Shown: piece after piece, positions 62,623-64,000 of the stretch | How the letters are laid out: each line of letters begins with the position of its first letter | Position numbering within the stretch: position 1 is the stretch's first letter | Assembly (NCBI RefSeq): GCF_035194505.1 | Contig: NZ_CP136573.1 | Coordinates: forward strand, 2,405,001 to 2,469,000 | Source of the DNA: Erythrobacter sp. | Lineage (GTDB): Bacteria; Pseudomonadota; Alphaproteobacteria; Sphingomonadales; Sphingomonadaceae | DNA: 64,000 nucleotides | Direction: 5' to 3' | The notes under the pieces: model-generated | The model's input: the letters and a program-made list of their open reading frames with translations, nothing else | Told to the model about the DNA's origin: nothing | The model's database searches: none | Made by a program: the position numbers and the translations under genes

Positions 62623-63728
62623 TCCTCGGTGCGGATCAGCACCGTCTCGCCCAGCAGCAGGAACAGGAAGAACGGCGCCCAGGCCGCAAGGAAGGGCGGA
62701 TAGCCGCCGAAGCTGCCCATCGCGAGCGCGGCATTGTCGACCACGAAATAGGCAAAGCCCAGCGCCATGCCGATGATTGCACGCACGAACAGCTGGCCCG
62801 AACGCGCAAGGCCGAAGGCTGCGACCGAACCCAGCAGCGGCATCAGCAGCGCGGAGAGCGGGCCGGACAGGCGGTGCCACCACTTGGCGCGCATTTCCTC
62901 GGTCCGGCGGCCCGCTGCCTCAAAGGCGTTGATCGTTTCCGACAGCTGCCAGAAGCTCTGCGAATCCGGATCGACTGCCTGCAGATCGATCTGTTCGGGC
63001 GTGAGCGTCTTGCCCACCACCAGCGTGCTGCCCAGCGCCGTTGTGGCCGCCGCGACATCGAACCGCTCCGGATTTTCGAGCTTCCATCCGGGCGCAGCAA
63101 AAGTCGCACGCGGGGCTCTTATCTGTTCGCGGATGATCCCCGATGCCGCGCGTTCGTACCATGTCACCCCGGTCAGCATGATGTTCTCGCCCGCCCCCGT
63201 CAGGGTCGCGGCCGAGAGGATGTTGCGACCATCGGTGAGATAGACGTTGGAGCGCACCCCATCCGGCCCCGCGCCCTTGGGCGGGATCGCGCCATATTCG
63301 GCTGCTTCCCATGCCTTGAGGGTGGCATTGGCGCGGGTCACGATCCGCTCGTTGAAGCCGAAGCTCACCCCCGACACCAGCGCCGCGGTGAGCAGCAGCG
63401 GGGCGAGCACCTGATGCGCCGAGAGACCCGCGGCCTTCATCGCCACCACTTCGCTGTTCTGGTTCAATGTCACGAGCGTGATCAGGGTCGCCAGCAGCAC
63501 CGAATAGGGCAGGAAGCGGCTCGCCAGCTGCGGCGCGCGCAGGCTCGCATAGTGCAGGATTTCCGCCTGCCCGTTGCCCGGTACAGCGAGAATGTCGCCT
63601 GTTGCCGCCAGCAGATCGAGCGCCAGCAGCACCAGCACCAGCATGATCAGCACCGCCAGGATGCGCACCACGAACAGCTTCGCAAGATAAAGCGTCAGCG
63701 TGCGCGAGGGGAAGAAATCGAGTTGCAC
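62619..63728 (-). CDS. lptG: LPS export ABC transporter permease LptG
   Basis: 369 residues from a GTG at 63726-63728 with AAGG before it. Three N-terminal helices (LAVLIMLVLVLLALDLLAAT), then SVLLATLITLVTLNQNSEVV with the coupling-helix-like segment EVVAMKAAGLSAHQV, a periplasmic beta-jellyroll-like part (150-260) and three C-terminal helices (GPLSALLMPLLGSVAAFGLA). With LptF and LptB it extracts LPS from the inner membrane. Confidence 0.93.
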   Translation of the reverse strand: MQLDFFPSRTLTLYLAKLFVVRILAVLIMLVLVLLALDLLAATGDILAVPGNGQAEILHYASLRAPQLASRFLPYSVLLATLITLVTLNQNSEVVAMKAAGLSAHQVLAPLLLTAALVSGVSFGFNERIVTRANATLKAWEAAEYGAIPPKGAGPDGVRSNVYLTDGRNILSAATLTGAGENIMLTGVTWYERAASGIIREQIRAPRATFAAPGWKLENPERFDVAAATTALGSTLVVGKTLTPEQIDLQAVDPDSQSFWQLSETINAFEAAGRRTEEMRAKWWHRLSGPLSALLMPLLGSVAAFGLARSGQLFVRAIIGMALGFAYFVVDNAALAMGSFGGYPPFLAAWAPFFLFLLLGETVLIRTEE

Positions 63729-63735
63729 CTTGCGC

Positions 63736-64000
63736 CTACTCCGCCGCCACCAGTTCCGGCTGGGCGAGCGTGCCGCGCGGCCGGCGGCGGGTGAACAGCT
63801 TCACCACCTGCTTCGACAGCTTGGCAAAGGCTGTTTCCAGCGCGCCAATGGCCTGACCGCCCGGCACATAGGCGACGCGGTAATACATCCACACAATCAG
63901 CGCTGCGAACAGCACGAAGGGCACCCACAGCGCGAGGATCGGATCGAGCCGGCCCAGCGCTGCGACATCCTCGCCGTATTGGTTGACCTTGTGATAGGCC
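63736..64000 (-). CDS. lptF: LPS export permease LptF, C-terminal fragment (gene runs off the window)
   Basis: 88 codons in the window to the TAG at 63736-63738. LDPILALWVPFVLFAALIVW then MYYRVAYVPGGQAIGALE is the last transmembrane part and tail of LptF. Seven bases separate it from lptG, the standard lptF-lptG order. The rest lies beyond base 64000. Confidence 0.82.
   Translation of the reverse strand, partial: AYHKVNQYGEDVAALGRLDPILALWVPFVLFAALIVWMYYRVAYVPGGQAIGALETAFAKLSKQVVKLFTRRRPRGTLAQPELVAAE

Overview
The window is a stretch of GC-rich alphaproteobacterial chromosome, most likely from the Sphingomonadales and probably an Erythrobacter/Porphyrobacter-type aerobic anoxygenic phototroph. 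This is inferred from a complete PhyR-NepR-EcfG general stress locus, a bchE-bchJ bacteriochlorophyll gene pair, and the mix of housekeeping genes. There is no phage, transposase, CRISPR array or plasmid module. Almost everything is core chromosome, tightly packed, with many 4-base start/stop overlaps.

Layout. 1-7.1 kb: acyl-CoA and aromatic catabolism (acyl-CoA dehydrogenase fragment, crotonase, two thiolase-fold proteins, 4-hydroxyphenylpyruvate dioxygenase, two VOC proteins, a carboxymuconolactone-decarboxylase-like protein), with dyad operators in both divergent promoter regions. 7.1-9.4 kb: bchE-bchJ, preceded by a hairpin that buries the bchE ribosome binding site. 9.4-10.9 kb: an SPFH / ribbon-helix-helix / membrane-protein operon behind a 28-bp palindrome. 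10.9-16.9 kb: peroxide defence (katG, ahpF, ahpC) and an XRE-regulator/membrane-protein pair. 16.9-19.7 kb: aroC, ruvA, ruvB. 20-21.5 kb: a secreted serine-rich repeat protein with a PEP-CTERM-like tail. 21.5-22.2 kb: a prolyl-4-hydroxylase-like pseudogene with two lesions. 22.3-34 kb: rhodanese lipoprotein, acnA, an EamA transporter, two L,D-transpeptidases, and an ispG-thioredoxin-mntP-deacetylase-flavoprotein series. 34-38.5 kb: esterase, SDR, GNAT, isoaspartyl peptidase. 38.5-45.8 kb: a seven-gene DUF4129/DUF4350/MoxR/DUF58/SpoIIM/RDD operon whose last gene is a class A beta-lactamase. 45.8-55.7 kb: pheA, cytochrome c, rlmE, ppx/gppA, tRNA-Gln, LOG-family protein, thiD, glmM, symporter, PuuD-like protein. 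55.8-59.7 kb: ecfG, nepR, sensor kinase, phyR and a candidate sRNA. 59.7-64 kb: YghO-like protein, fatty acid desaturase, GNAT, lptG and the end of lptF.

The signals most worth attention are: two perfect parS (ParB) sites about 49.5 kb apart; an apparently unannotated small RNA with a C-rich loop and strong terminator beside phyR; a 27-bp element reading as an EcfG promoter in both directions between nepR and the kinase; the RBS-sequestering hairpin of bchE; and the beta-lactamase built into the MoxR operon. All functional names come from reading motifs by eye; no database search was run.
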